DNA of 64,000 bases from Jiangella muralis (GTDB lineage Bacteria > Actinomycetota > Actinomycetes > Jiangellales > Jiangellaceae). Position 1 is the stretch's first letter. Each line of letters starts with the position of its first letter. Positions 36,116 through 44,810 of this stretch are shown in pieces. Below the pieces are notes generated by a model. That model had not been told where the DNA came from and ran no database searches. It saw only the letters and a program-made list of their open reading frames with translations. The stretch is taken from contig NZ_KQ434751.1 in assembly GCF_001270745.1 (NCBI RefSeq), positions 381,705-445,704 on the forward strand, written 5' to 3'. The position numbers and the translations under genes were made by a program.

Positions 36116-36876
36116 GCGCCCACCGCGTGCACACCGCCGTCGACATGGATGACCTCGCCGGTCGTCTTCGGGAACCAGTCGGACAGCAGCGCGACGACGC
36201 CACGGGCGCCGGGCTCGGGGTCGGACAGGTCCCAGCCGAGCGGCGCGCGGTCGTTCCAGACGCCCTCGAAGTCGGAGAAGCCCGGGATGGACCGCGCCGC
36301 CATCGTCTTCACCGGCCCGGCCGAGATGAGGTTGACCCGGATGTTCTGCCCGCCCAGGTACTTGGCGAGGTACCGCGCCGTCGCCTCGAGGCCGGCCTTC
36401 GCCACGCCCATCCAGTCGTAGCCGGGCCAGGCCACCTGGGCGTCGAAGTCCATGCCGACGACGGAGCCGCCGTCGGGCATCAACGGCAGCGTGGCCATGG
36501 TCAGCGACTTCAGCGAGTACGTCGACGCGTGCACGGCGGTGGAGACGTCCTCGAACGGGGTCTCCAGGAAGTTGCCGCCGAGCGCGGTCTGCGGCGCGAA
36601 CCCCACCGAGTGCACGACGCCGTCGAGGCCGTCGACGTGCTCGCCGACCCGGGCGGCCAGCGAGTCGAGCTGCTCGGTGCTCGTGACGTCCAGCTCGATG
36701 ACGGGCACGGGCTCGGGCAGCCGCTTGGCGATGCGCTCGACCAGGCTCATCCGGCCGAAGCCGGTCAGGACGACGGTGGCGCCCTCCTGCTGCGCGAGCT
36801 TGGCCACGTGGAACGCGAACGACGCCTCCGTCAGGACCCCGGTGACCAGGATCCGCTTGCCGTCCAGAATGCCCAT
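36112..36876 (-). CDS. fabI: Enoyl-ACP reductase (NADH)
   Basis: 254 residues. ILVTGVLTEASFAFHVAKLA is the InhA/FabI nucleotide site, SVGFAPQTALGGNFL the substrate loop, and YDWMGVAKAGLEA the catalytic Y-x6-K. It performs the last reduction of each FAS-II elongation cycle. The gene overlaps fabG by 1 nt, as in mycobacterial fabG1-inhA, and the products serve the same cycle. Confidence 0.96.
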   Translation of the reverse strand: MGILDGKRILVTGVLTEASFAFHVAKLAQQEGATVVLTGFGRMSLVERIAKRLPEPVPVIELDVTSTEQLDSLAARVGEHVDGLDGVVHSVGFAPQTALGGNFLETPFEDVSTAVHASTYSLKSLTMATLPLMPDGGSVVGMDFDAQVAWPGYDWMGVAKAGLEATARYLAKYLGGQNIRVNLISAGPVKTMAARSIPGFSDFEGVWNDRAPLGWDLSDPEPGARGVVALLSDWFPKTTGEVIHVDGGVHAVGA

Positions 36877-37580
36877 CAGTGCCCCATCCCCAATCCGCCG
36901 TCCACCGGGATGACGGCTCCCGTCACGTATGCCGCGTCGTCGCTGGCCACCCAGCGCACCACCCGCGCGATCTCGTCGGCGCTGCCGTAGCGGCCGAGCG
37001 GGACGCCGTCGAGGATCTCCTTGCGGCGGGCGTCGGTGAGCTCGGCGGTCATGTCGGACTCGACGAAGCCGGGCGCGACGACGTTGGCGGTGATGTTGCG
37101 GCTGCCCAGCTCGCGCGCCATGGACCGGGCCAGCCCGACCAGGCCGGCCTTGCTGGCGGCGTAGTTCATCTGCCCGGGCGAGCCGAGCAGGCCCACGACG
37201 CTGGAGATGAACACGACGCGGCCCTTGCGGGCCCGCAGCATGCCCTTGGCGGCGCGCTTGGCCACCCGGAACGCGCCGGTGAGGTTGGTGTCGACGACGT
37301 CGGTGAAGTCGGACTCGCTCATCCGCAGCAACAGGGTGTCGCGGGTGATGCCGGCGTTGGCGACCAGCACCTCCACCGGCCCCTGTGCGGCCTCGACCTC
37401 GGTGAACGCGGCGTCGACCGACTCGCTGTCGGTGACGTCGCAGCGCACCCCGGTCAGCCCTTCGGGTGGCTCGCCGCTGCGGTAGGTGATGGTGACGTCG
37501 TCACCGGCCTGCGCGAACGAGCGCGCGATGGCGAGGCCAATGCCGCGGTTGCCACCGGTCACCAGTACGGACCGACCCAC
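36876..37580 (-). CDS. fabG: 3-oxoacyl-ACP reductase
   Basis: 234 residues, classical SDR: VTGGNRGIGLAIARSFAQAG, NAGITRD, and the catalytic SSVVGLLGSPGQMNYAASKA (Ser plus Y-x3-K). Reduces 3-oxoacyl-ACP with NADPH in FAS-II. GTG start at 37580 with GAGGAGA upstream. First gene of fabG-fabI-peptidase-DivIVA-motif run. The order equals the mycobacterial fabG1-inhA operon. Confidence 0.95.
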   Translation of the reverse strand: MGRSVLVTGGNRGIGLAIARSFAQAGDDVTITYRSGEPPEGLTGVRCDVTDSESVDAAFTEVEAAQGPVEVLVANAGITRDTLLLRMSESDFTDVVDTNLTGAFRVAKRAAKGMLRARKGRVVFISSVVGLLGSPGQMNYAASKAGLVGLARSMARELGSRNITANVVAPGFVESDMTAELTDARRKEILDGVPLGRYGSADEIARVVRWVASDDAAYVTGAVIPVDGGLGMGH

Positions 37581-37627
37581 GTCGGGCTCTCCTCACTCTG
37601 GGTTACACGTCCGCGCCGACGCTACCG

Positions 37628-37837
37628 TCAGGCGTCCTCGAGCCGGAAGCCGACCTTCATGCCGACCTGGAAGTGCTGCACCTCGCCGTCGACGATCTGG
37701 CCGCGGATCTCGGTGACCTCGAACCAGTCGAGGTGGCGCAGGGTCTGCGCGGCCCGGCCGATGCCGTTGCGCACGGCGGACTCCACGCCGTCCGTCGACG
37801 TCCCCACGATCTCGGTCACTCGGTACGTGCGATTCAT
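37628..37837 (-). CDS. Dodecin
   Basis: 69 residues, one dodecin domain: RVTEIVGTSTDGVESAVRNG, LDWFEVTEIRGQI with the flavin-stacking Trp, and a final QVGMKVGFRLE strand. Dodecins form hollow dodecamers that store riboflavin, FMN or FAD. ATG at 37837 with GAGGGG upstream. Separated from fabG by 47 nt; both are minus strand. Confidence 0.95.
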   Translation of the reverse strand: MNRTYRVTEIVGTSTDGVESAVRNGIGRAAQTLRHLDWFEVTEIRGQIVDGEVQHFQVGMKVGFRLEDA

Positions 37838-37906
37838 GACGTTCCCCTCTTTCCGGTCGCCGGGACGATTGGGCGGCCCGGCAGCGCTGATCGCTCGATT
37901 CTGGCC

Positions 37907-37912
37907 TACCGT
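37907..37912 (+). promoter_or_regulatory. -10 element of probable leaderless DUF3099 gene
   Basis: TACCGT with 6 nt to the GTG at 37919; GGAGGG between them is too close to serve as a ribosome site. Confidence 0.55.
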
Positions 37913-37918
37913 GGAGGG

Positions 37919-38242
37919 GTGAGCGGAAACGGCGCGCGACGCAGCGACCCTGTTCCCTCGGTCACGACGGCCGCGGCGCCACGCAGCGACGACCTCGCCA
38001 GCCGGCAGCGCCGCTACCTCGTCATGATGGGCATTCGTGTCGCATGTCTGCCGCTGGCAGTGATCAGCCAGGGGTGGCTGCGCATCGTCTTCATCCTGGG
38101 TGCCGTGGTGCTGCCGTACATCGCCGTCGTCATCGCCAACGCGACCCGCCAGCCACGCCACAGCGCGCTCTCACCAGTGGTCCCGCCGCCACGCCTGGAA
38201 CTTCCGGCTGCCACGGTTGCCAAAGATCGAATCGAACATTGA
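37919..38242 (+). CDS. DUF3099 membrane protein
   Basis: 107 residues. A hydrophilic start is followed by RRYLVMMGIRVACLPLAV and a second hydrophobic helix (IVFILGAVVLPYIAVVIAN), giving two transmembrane segments; this matches the actinobacterial DUF3099 family, of unknown function. The C-terminal tail is Pro-rich. The last 70 nt are antisense to a possible 22-codon ORF on the other strand. Confidence 0.85.
   Translation: MSGNGARRSDPVPSVTTAAAPRSDDLASRQRRYLVMMGIRVACLPLAVISQGWLRIVFILGAVVLPYIAVVIANATRQPRHSALSPVVPPPRLELPAATVAKDRIEH
38171..38239 (-). CDS. Possible 22-residue ORF
   Basis: ATG at 38239, preceded by GGAAGG at 8 nt, encodes MFDSIFGNRGSRKFQAWRRD followed by HW and a stop. It is basic and aromatic, with GC-rich third positions. 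It overlaps the DUF3099 gene end on the opposite strand and lies downstream of a structured region. I do not recognise it; it may be a real small protein, a leader peptide or chance. Confidence 0.4.
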   Translation of the reverse strand: MFDSIFGNRGSRKFQAWRRDHW

Positions 38243-38381
38243 CAGGGCCTTCCGAAGTGGTTGTGGAACGTGCAATACTCCCCAGGCGCACGTTCCGTAT
38301 TCCCCCGTCGGTGCGTTGCGTACCGGCGACGTCGGGCGGCTTCCCCCGTGGCTGCCCGGCGTCGTCCTCACTTTCCGGCTG
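38243..38381 (-). ncRNA. Candidate structured leader or small RNA region
   Basis: Between moaA and the 22-codon ORF. One hairpin spans 38326-38366 (GCGACGTCGGGC against GCCCGGCGTCGTC). A second region, 38265-38301, has GGAACGTGC+AATAC and GCACGTTCC+GTATT: both halves are complementary but in swapped order, so the two helices exclude each other. On the minus strand CGGGGGAA occurs twice. This looks riboswitch-like but I cannot match a known class. Confidence 0.35.
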
Positions 38382-38414
38382 ATTTGCCGGGAAACTCCTG
38401 GTAAAGCGGCAAAT
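38382..38414 (-). terminator. Hairpin after moaA
   Basis: ATTTGCCG pairs perfectly with CGGCAAAT across a 17-nt loop, 9 nt beyond the moaA stop codon. Confidence 0.55.
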
Positions 38415-38423
38415 TTGCGGTTC

Positions 38424-39413
38424 TCAGCCACCGATCGCGGACATCGGCCGCGACGGCTGCAGGAACCCCGGGTCATCGATGCCGTGACCGGCCGCCTTGC
38501 CGGCCATCGCGATCTCCCAGCGGCGGGCCAGTTCGGCGTCGTCGGCGCCGGTGCGCATGGCGCCACGCAGGTCCGACTCGTCCCGCGCGAACAGGCAGTT
38601 GCGCACCTGCCCCTCGGCGGTGAGCCGGGTGCGGTCGCAGCTGCCGCAGAACGGCCGGGTGACCGACGCGATGACGCCGACCCGCGCCGGGCCGCCGCCG
38701 ACCAGCCAGGTCTCGGCCGGGGCGCTGCCGCGCTCGACGTCGCCCAGCGGGGTGAGCGTGAAGACCGACTGCAGTGACGCCAGGATCTCCTCGGCCGTCA
38801 CCATGGTGGCGCGGTCCCAGCCGTGCTGGGCGTCGAGCGGCATCTGCTCGATGAAGCGCAGCTCGTAGCCGTGTTCGAGCGCCCACGTGAGCAGCTCGGG
38901 CGCCTCGTCGTCGTTGAGGCCGCGCATGAGGACGGCGTTGATCTTGACCGGCTCGAGCCCGGCGTCGCGGGCCGCGGTCAGCCCGGCCAGGACGTCGTCG
39001 AGCCGGCGCCGGTGCGTCAGCGCCTCGAACCGGTCGGCGCGCAGGGTGTCCAGCGATCCGTTGACGCGGTCGAGCCCGGCGTCGGCGAGCGCGCCGGCCA
39101 CCTTCGCCAGCCCGACGGCGTTCGTCGTCAGCGACAGCTCCGGGCGCGGCTCCAGCCGGGCGCACGCGGCGACGATGTCGACCAGCCCGCGGCGCAGCAG
39201 CGGCTCGCCGCCGGTGAACCGGACCTCGCGCACGCCCAGCCGCTCGACGGCGATGCGGACCAGCCGCACCACCTCGTCGTCGGTGAGGATGTCCTGCTTC
39301 GGCAGCCAGGCCAGCCCCTCCTCCGGCATGCAATAGGTGCACCGCAGGTTGCAGCGATCGGTCAGCGACACCCGCAGGTCGGTGGCCACGCGTCCATATC
39401 GGTCGACCAGCAT
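38424..39413 (-). CDS. moaA: GTP 3',8-cyclase (molybdenum cofactor)
   Basis: 329 residues, radical [16 protein letters not shown] binds the N-terminal cluster, [13 protein letters not shown] the SAM, and the C-terminal [20 protein letters not shown] the second 4Fe-4S cluster; it ends in the essential Gly-Gly. It turns GTP into 3',8-cyclo-GTP, the first step of Moco synthesis; the partner moaC is not in the window. TAGGCT-N6-ATG suggests leaderless transcription, although the 6 nt (GGAGAG) could act as a ribosome site. Confidence 0.96.
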   Translation of the reverse strand: MLVDRYGRVATDLRVSLTDRCNLRCTYCMPEEGLAWLPKQDILTDDEVVRLVRIAVERLGVREVRFTGGEPLLRRGLVDIVAACARLEPRPELSLTTNAVGLAKVAGALADAGLDRVNGSLDTLRADRFEALTHRRRLDDVLAGLTAARDAGLEPVKINAVLMRGLNDDEAPELLTWALEHGYELRFIEQMPLDAQHGWDRATMVTAEEILASLQSVFTLTPLGDVERGSAPAETWLVGGGPARVGVIASVTRPFCGSCDRTRLTAEGQVRNCLFARDESDLRGAMRTGADDAELARRWEIAMAGKAAGHGIDDPGFLQPSRPMSAIGG

Positions 39414-39419
39414 CTCTCC

Positions 39420-39425
39420 AGCCTA
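39420..39425 (-). promoter_or_regulatory. -10 element of moaA
   Basis: TAGGCT on the minus strand, 6 nt from the moaA ATG. Confidence 0.5.
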
Positions 39426-39459
39426 AGCCCCCGAAGGACGGGTAGGCAGGGTGTCGGCG

Positions 39460-39465
39460 TACGGT
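39460..39465 (+). promoter_or_regulatory. -10 element of SURF1-family gene
   Basis: TACGGT with 6 nt to the GTG at 39472, no ribosome site. Together with the moaA element it forms a compact divergent promoter. Confidence 0.5.
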
Positions 39466-39471
39466 CATGGG

Positions 39472-40242
39472 GTGTACAAGTTCCTGGCGTCGCGGCGCTG
39501 GCTGGTGCGCACGCTCGCCGGAGTGCTCCTGGTGCTGTTGTGCGTCCGGCTCGGGCTCTGGCAGCTCGACCGCAACGAGCAGCGGCAGGACCGCAACGCC
39601 GTCATCGAGGCCAACGTCGACGGCGACGCGGTGCCGGCCGCCGAGCTCGTCCCGCCCGGTCAGGCCCTGGCCGCGGGCGACGAGTGGAGCACCGTCCAGG
39701 TCACCGGCCGCTGGGACGTCGACAACGAGCTGCGGCTGCGGCTGCGCCCCGTCGACGGCACCCGCGGCGTGCACGCGCTGACCCCGCTGGTCGGCGACGA
39801 CGGCACAGCGCTGCTGGTCGACCGCGGGTTCGTGGCCGCCGACGGCCGCGACGACGACGACATCGAGCTGCCGCCCCCGCCGGACGGCGAGGTCACCGTC
39901 ACCGCGCGGGTCCGGCACAGCGAGACCGGCCACGACGTCGACCCGTCGAGGGGGTCTGTGCGGTTCGTCGACGTCGAGGCGATCGGCGCCGGGCTGTCCT
40001 ACCCGTTCTACGGCGGTTGGGGCGAGCTGATCACCCAGGACCCGGAGCCGGCGACGTCGCTGCAGCTGATCGACCCGCCCGCCACGGAGTCCGGGCCGCA
40101 CCTGTCGTACGCGATCCAGTGGTTCCTGTTCGCCGTCGTCGGGGTCGGCGGGTTCGTGCTGCTGATCCGGGCCGAGGCGCGCGGCCGCGACGAGACGTCC
40201 GGCGACAGCGACACCCCGGCGCCGACGCAGTCCGTCGGGTAG
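39472..40242 (+). CDS. SURF1-family cytochrome oxidase assembly protein
   Basis: 256 residues from the GTG at 39472, chosen by the TACGGT-N6 spacing. A first membrane helix (about 14-28) runs into RLGLWQLDRNEQRQDRNAVI, the SURF1 signature; the loop between contains TALLVDRGFV and GELITQDP; the second helix is near 215-238. Length and two-helix plan fit the family, which helps build cytochrome c oxidase. It is followed by a GH15 gene 10 nt downstream, probably cotranscribed. Confidence 0.9.
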   Translation: MYKFLASRRWLVRTLAGVLLVLLCVRLGLWQLDRNEQRQDRNAVIEANVDGDAVPAAELVPPGQALAAGDEWSTVQVTGRWDVDNELRLRLRPVDGTRGVHALTPLVGDDGTALLVDRGFVAADGRDDDDIELPPPPDGEVTVTARVRHSETGHDVDPSRGSVRFVDVEAIGAGLSYPFYGGWGELITQDPEPATSLQLIDPPATESGPHLSYAIQWFLFAVVGVGGFVLLIRAEARGRDETSGDSDTPAPTQSVG

Positions 40243-40252
40243 ACATGGGGAC

Positions 40253-42040
40253 ATGACGGGGCTGATCGAGGACCACGGCATCATCGGTGACCTCCACACC
40301 GCCGCCCTGGTCGACCGCGACGGCACCATCGACTGGCTCTGCCTGCCCCGGTTCGACTCCGCCGCCTGCTTCGCGTCGCTGCTCGGCACCGGGAAGAACG
40401 GCTTCTGGCGGCTCGCCCCGATGGGCGCCGGCCAGGCGGACCGCCGCTGGTACCGGGGCGACACGCTGATCCTGGAGCACGTCTGGGACACCCCCGGCGG
40501 CAGCGTCAAGGTCATCGACTTCATGCCCGAGAGCACCGGCGAGCACGACGTCGTCCGCATCGTCGAAGGACTGTCCGGCCGGGTGACGATGCACAGCGAG
40601 CTGCGGCTGCGCTTCGACTACGGCCGCTCGGTGCCATGGATGCACCGTGCCGACGGCCTCGTCGTCGGCGTGGCCGGGCCCGACTCCGTCGCGCTGCACA
40701 CCGAGGTCCCCACGTACGGGCGGTCGCTGACGACGCACTCCGACTTCACCGTCGGCGCGGGCGAGCGGGTGAGCTTCGTGCTGGCGTGGGGCCCGTCGCA
40801 CCACCCGCACAGCCGGCCGGTCGACGCGCTGCGCGCGCTGGATGAGACCGAGCGGTTCTGGACGGAGTGGTCGGGCCGGTGCAAGTACGACGGCCCGTAC
40901 CGCGACGCCGTCGTACGCTCGCTGATCACGCTCAAGGCGCTGACGTACCAGCCGACCGGCGGCATCGTCGCCGCTCCCACGACGTCGCTGCCCGAGAGCA
41001 TCGGCGGCGTGCGCAACTGGGACTACCGGTACTGCTGGCTGCGCGACTCCGCGTTCACGCTGGACGCGCTGATCCGCAGCGGGTACGTCGACGAGGCGCG
41101 GGCCTGGCGCGACTGGCTGATCCGGGCCATCGGCGGGAACCCGTCGGACCTGCAGATCATGTACGGCCTCAGCGGCGAGCGGCGGCTGCCGGAGTACGAG
41201 ATCGACTGGCTGGCCGGCTACGAGGGGTCCCGCCCGGTGCGGGTCGGCAACGCCGCCGCGGAGCAGCTGCAGATCGACGTCTACGGCGAGGTCATCGACA
41301 CGCTGGCCCGGGCCCGTCAGCACGGGCTGCCGCTGGAGCGGCACGTGTGGGCGCTGCAGGAGAAGCTGCTGGAGCACCTGGAGGGCGCCTGGTCAGGGCC
41401 CGACGAGGGGATCTGGGAGATCCGCGGCGAGCGCCGGCACTTCGTCCACTCCAAGGTCATGGCGTGGGTGGCCGCCGACCGCGCCGTCGCCACCCTGGAG
41501 GACGACGGCGCCCCCGGCCACCCGGACCGGTGGCGGGCGCTGCGGGCGACGATCATGAAGGACGTCGTCGCGCACGGCTACGACCCGGACCGCAACACGT
41601 TCACCCAGTCCTACGACCACCCGGCGCTCGACGCCGCGCTGCTGCAGATCCCGATCGTCGGCTTCCTGCCGCCCGACGACCCCCGCGTCGCCGGCACCGT
41701 CGACGCCGTCGCGAAGGAGCTGTCCACCGACAGCGGGCTGGTGCTGCGCTACCGCACCGAGCACGAGATCGACGGCCTGCCCGGCGACGAGGGCGCGTTC
41801 CTGGCCTGCTCGTTCTGGCTGGTCGAGGCGCTGCACCTGACCGGCCGGACGGAGCGGGCCCGCGACCTGTTCGAGCACCTGCTGAGCCTGCGCAACGACC
41901 TCGGGCTGCTGGCCGAGGAGTACGACCCGCGCAGCGGGCGCATGGTCGGCAACTTCCCGCAGGCGCTCAGCCACATCCCGCTCGTGACGGCCGCCTACCT
42001 GCTCTCCGACGTCGAGGGTCCGGCCACCGGCCACGCCTGA
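40253..42040 (+). CDS. Glycoside hydrolase family 15 protein
   Basis: 595 residues. The N-terminal beta domain starts IEDHGIIGDLHTAALVDRDG and WLCLPRFDSAACFASLLG; the (alpha/alpha)6 barrel has GGVRNWDYRYCWLRDSAFT with the general acid region, and EEYDPRSGRMVGNFPQALSH with the catalytic base. No signal peptide. Actinobacterial cytoplasmic members of this size often act as trehalases, but glucoamylase or dextrinase activity cannot be ruled out. Confidence 0.92.
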   Translation: MTGLIEDHGIIGDLHTAALVDRDGTIDWLCLPRFDSAACFASLLGTGKNGFWRLAPMGAGQADRRWYRGDTLILEHVWDTPGGSVKVIDFMPESTGEHDVVRIVEGLSGRVTMHSELRLRFDYGRSVPWMHRADGLVVGVAGPDSVALHTEVPTYGRSLTTHSDFTVGAGERVSFVLAWGPSHHPHSRPVDALRALDETERFWTEWSGRCKYDGPYRDAVVRSLITLKALTYQPTGGIVAAPTTSLPESIGGVRNWDYRYCWLRDSAFTLDALIRSGYVDEARAWRDWLIRAIGGNPSDLQIMYGLSGERRLPEYEIDWLAGYEGSRPVRVGNAAAEQLQIDVYGEVIDTLARARQHGLPLERHVWALQEKLLEHLEGAWSGPDEGIWEIRGERRHFVHSKVMAWVAADRAVATLEDDGAPGHPDRWRALRATIMKDVVAHGYDPDRNTFTQSYDHPALDAALLQIPIVGFLPPDDPRVAGTVDAVAKELSTDSGLVLRYRTEHEIDGLPGDEGAFLACSFWLVEALHLTGRTERARDLFEHLLSLRNDLGLLAEEYDPRSGRMVGNFPQALSHIPLVTAAYLLSDVEGPATGHA

Positions 42041-42055
42041 CGATACGTAGGGTGT

Positions 42056-42823
42056 GTGCCCATGGATCTCGGGCTGAAGGATCGCGTCTACATCGTCACC
42101 GGCGGCACCCGCGGGCTCGGCCGGGCCGGGGCCGAGGCCCTGGTCGCCGACGGCGCCCGGCTGGTGGTGACGTCCCGCTCGCAGGAGGCGGTCGACGCCG
42201 CGGTGGACGACCTCGGCTCCGGCTCCGTCGTGGGCGTGGCCGCCGACAACGCCGACCCGGGCACGCCGGAGCGGCTGGCCGACCTCGCTCTCGACCGCTT
42301 CGGCCGGCTCGACGGCGCGCTGGTCAGCGTCGGCGGGCCTCCGGCGGGCAAGGTCACCGACCTCACCGACGACCAGTGGCGGGCCGCCTTCGACAGCGTC
42401 TTCCTCGGCGCCGTCCGGCTGGCTCGGGTGGTCGCGGCCCGGCTGTCCGGCGGCGGCGCGCTGGCGTTCGTGCTGTCCAGCTCGGTGAAGGCGCCGATCG
42501 CCGGCCTCGCCGCGTCGAACGGGCTGCGGCCGGGGCTGGCCATGGTGATCAAGCAGCTGGCCGACGAGCTGGGACCGGACGGCGTGCGCACGGTCGGCCT
42601 GCTGCCCGGCAGCATCGAGACCGACCGGCTGCGCGAGCTGGCCACGATGTCCGGCCGCGACCCCGAAGAGGTCAAGGCGGCCGCGTCGAAGGTCATCCCG
42701 CTGCGCCGCTACGGCCGCCCCGAGGAGTTCGGCCGGGTCGCCGCGTTCGTCCTCTCCCCCGCCGCGTCCTACCTCACCGGCTCCATGATCGCCGTCGACG
42801 GAGGATCGATCCGGTCGCTGTGA
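42056..42823 (+). CDS. SDR-family oxidoreductase with altered active site
   Basis: 255 residues. Rossmann site RVYIVTGGTRGLGRAGAEAL and the late YLTGSMIAVDGG are standard, but the catalytic Tyr-x3-Lys is replaced by SNGLR in VKAPIAGLAASNGLRPGLAM. Such SN-x-LR members of the FabG-like group are known, and their catalysis is not well defined. Start GTG at 42056 or ATG at 42062; TAGGGT is 8 nt before the ATG. It is 15 nt after GH15. Confidence 0.85.
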   Translation: MPMDLGLKDRVYIVTGGTRGLGRAGAEALVADGARLVVTSRSQEAVDAAVDDLGSGSVVGVAADNADPGTPERLADLALDRFGRLDGALVSVGGPPAGKVTDLTDDQWRAAFDSVFLGAVRLARVVAARLSGGGALAFVLSSSVKAPIAGLAASNGLRPGLAMVIKQLADELGPDGVRTVGLLPGSIETDRLRELATMSGRDPEEVKAAASKVIPLRRYGRPEEFGRVAAFVLSPAASYLTGSMIAVDGGSIRSL

Positions 42824-42847
42824 GCCGCGCACAGCCAGGTTCTCGGC

Positions 42848-42895
42848 GATGGTTGGCGCTTTACTGGTGCCATAGCACCACCGATCCGCCAACCA
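42848..42895. repeat. 48-bp palindromic repeat, copy 2
   Basis: Same length, arms and inner ACTGG-GCC and CCACC blocks as 15693-15740, with a different loop. Here the outer flanks add CTCGGC/GCCGAG to the stem. It sits between convergent SDR and ABC exporter genes. Confidence 0.7.
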
Positions 42896-42914
42896 TCCGC
42901 TCCGCCGAGCGGGC

Positions 42915-44810
42915 TCAGGCGGTGGGCGCCGAGACGCCCTCCTGCAGGGCGAACTGGGTGCGGTAGAGCTCGGCATACGCTCCGCCGGCGGCCAGCAGTT
43001 GCTCGTGGGTGCCGCGCTCGATGATGCGGCCGTCGTCGACGACGAGGATGGTGTCGGCGTTGCGGATGGTCGACAGCCGGTGCGCGATGACCAGCGAGGT
43101 GCGCCCCGCCAGCGCGGTCTCGAGCGCCCGCTGGACGGCCAGCTCGGACTCGGAGTCGAGGTGCGCGGTGGCTTCGTCGAGCACCACCACGCGGGGCGCC
43201 TTGAGCAGCAGCCGGGCGATGGCCAGCCGCTGCTTCTCGCCGCCGGACAGCCGGTAGCCGCGGTCGCCGACGACGGTGTCGAGGCCCTCGGACAGCGACC
43301 GGACCAGCCCCGCGATCTGGGCCGCCTCGAGCGCCGCCCACAGGTCGTCGTCGGTGGCGCCGGGCCGCGCGTAGGCGAGGTTGTAGCGGATGGTGTCGTG
43401 GAACAGGTGCGCGTCCTGGGTGACGACGCCGACGGCCTCGTGCAGTGACTCGAGCTCGACGCCGCGCAGGTCGCGGCCGCCGACCCGGACCACGCCCGTC
43501 GTCGGGTCGTACAACCGCGACACCAGGTGCGTGATGGTCGACTTGCCGGCGCCGGACGGGCCGACCAGCGCGACCAGCTCTCCCGGCGCGACGTCGAACG
43601 AGACGCCCTCGAGCACCGGCTCCGGCGTCGCCGTGGTGGGCCGGGCCACCGCCTCCAGCGAGGCCAGCGACACCTCGTCGCCCGGGTAGGTGAAGTGGAC
43701 GTCCTCGAACCGCACCGACAACTGCTCGTCGCCGCCGGGCAGCGGCCGGGCGCCGGTCGCGTCGCGGACCATCGGCGGGAGGTCCAGCACCTCGAACACC
43801 CGCTCGAAGCTGACCAGCGCCGTCATGATGTCGACCTGGACGTTCGAGAGCGCGGTCAGCGGACCGTAGAGGCGGGTCAGCAGCGCCGCCAGCGCCACCA
43901 GGGTGCCGACCTCCAGCGTGCCGCTGACCGCCAGCCAGCCGCCGACGCCGTAGACCACCGCGGTGGCCAGCGAGGCGAGGAAGGTCAGGCCGAGGAAGAA
44001 GTAGCGCGCGTAGAGCGCCTGGACGACGCCGATGTCGCGGACCCGGCCGGCGGCCTGCCCGAAGTCGGCGTTCTCGTCGTGGTAGCGGCCGAAGATCTTC
44101 ACCAGCAGCGCGCCGGAGACGTTGAACCGCTCCGTCATGGTCTGGCTCATCGCGGCGTTGAGCTGCATGGACTCGCGGCTGATGTCGGCCAGCTTGCGGC
44201 CGATGAAGCGGGCCGGCAGCAGGAACAGCGGCACCAGGACCAGGACGATGAGGGTGATCTGCCACGACAGCAGGATCATGGCGCCGAGCGCCAGCACCAG
44301 CGTGACGACGTTGCTGACGATCTGCGAGAGCGTGCCGGTGAACGCCTGCTGGGCGCCGATGACGTCGCTGTTGAGCCGCGACACCAGCGAACCGGTCTGG
44401 GTGCGGGTGAAGAACGCGACCGACTGGCGCTGGACGTGGTCGAAGACCTGGCGGCGCAGGTCGAAGATGAGCCCCTCGCCGACCCGGGCGGACATCCACC
44501 GGCCGAGCAGCCCCAGGACGACGTCGACGACGGCCAGCCCGGCCACCGCGAGGGCGGCCCACACGACGACCGACCGGTCGCCGGCGCTGACACCGTCGTC
44601 GATGAGGACCTGCAGCAGCAACGGCACGGCGACCGCGGACGCCGCGGCGGCGACGGTGGTGGCGAGGAAGACGGCGATCTGACGGCGGTACGGCCGGCCG
44701 TACCCCGCGATGCGCTTGACCGTGCCCTTCGCCAGCCGCTTGTGCGTGACCGACTGATCGCCGGAGAACGATCTCGAGGCGCGCCAGGCGTGACCCATCC
44801 CCATCGACAC
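42915..44810 (-). CDS. ABC exporter, fused permease and ATPase
   Basis: 631 residues. The first 340 form six membrane helices (type IV ABC exporter), followed by a nucleotide-binding domain with GPSGAGKSTITHL, LSGGEKQRLAIARLL, VVVLDEATAHLD and the IAHRLSTI switch. It works as a homodimer or with a partner that is not adjacent. Substrate unknown; multidrug or lipid export is typical. GTG start at 44810 with GGGAGG upstream; an internal ATG two codons later is possible. Confidence 0.93.
   Translation of the reverse strand: MSMGMGHAWRASRSFSGDQSVTHKRLAKGTVKRIAGYGRPYRRQIAVFLATTVAAAASAVAVPLLLQVLIDDGVSAGDRSVVVWAALAVAGLAVVDVVLGLLGRWMSARVGEGLIFDLRRQVFDHVQRQSVAFFTRTQTGSLVSRLNSDVIGAQQAFTGTLSQIVSNVVTLVLALGAMILLSWQITLIVLVLVPLFLLPARFIGRKLADISRESMQLNAAMSQTMTERFNVSGALLVKIFGRYHDENADFGQAAGRVRDIGVVQALYARYFFLGLTFLASLATAVVYGVGGWLAVSGTLEVGTLVALAALLTRLYGPLTALSNVQVDIMTALVSFERVFEVLDLPPMVRDATGARPLPGGDEQLSVRFEDVHFTYPGDEVSLASLEAVARPTTATPEPVLEGVSFDVAPGELVALVGPSGAGKSTITHLVSRLYDPTTGVVRVGGRDLRGVELESLHEAVGVVTQDAHLFHDTIRYNLAYARPGATDDDLWAALEAAQIAGLVRSLSEGLDTVVGDRGYRLSGGEKQRLAIARLLLKAPRVVVLDEATAHLDSESELAVQRALETALAGRTSLVIAHRLSTIRNADTILVVDDGRIIERGTHEQLLAAGGAYAELYRTQFALQEGVSAPTA

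Noticed and set aside
38243-38423. c-di-AMP (ydaO) riboswitch because of the CGGGGGAA motifs
   Set aside because: The other conserved blocks of that class, such as the GGGTGAATC-like segment, are not present, and no cell-wall gene follows.
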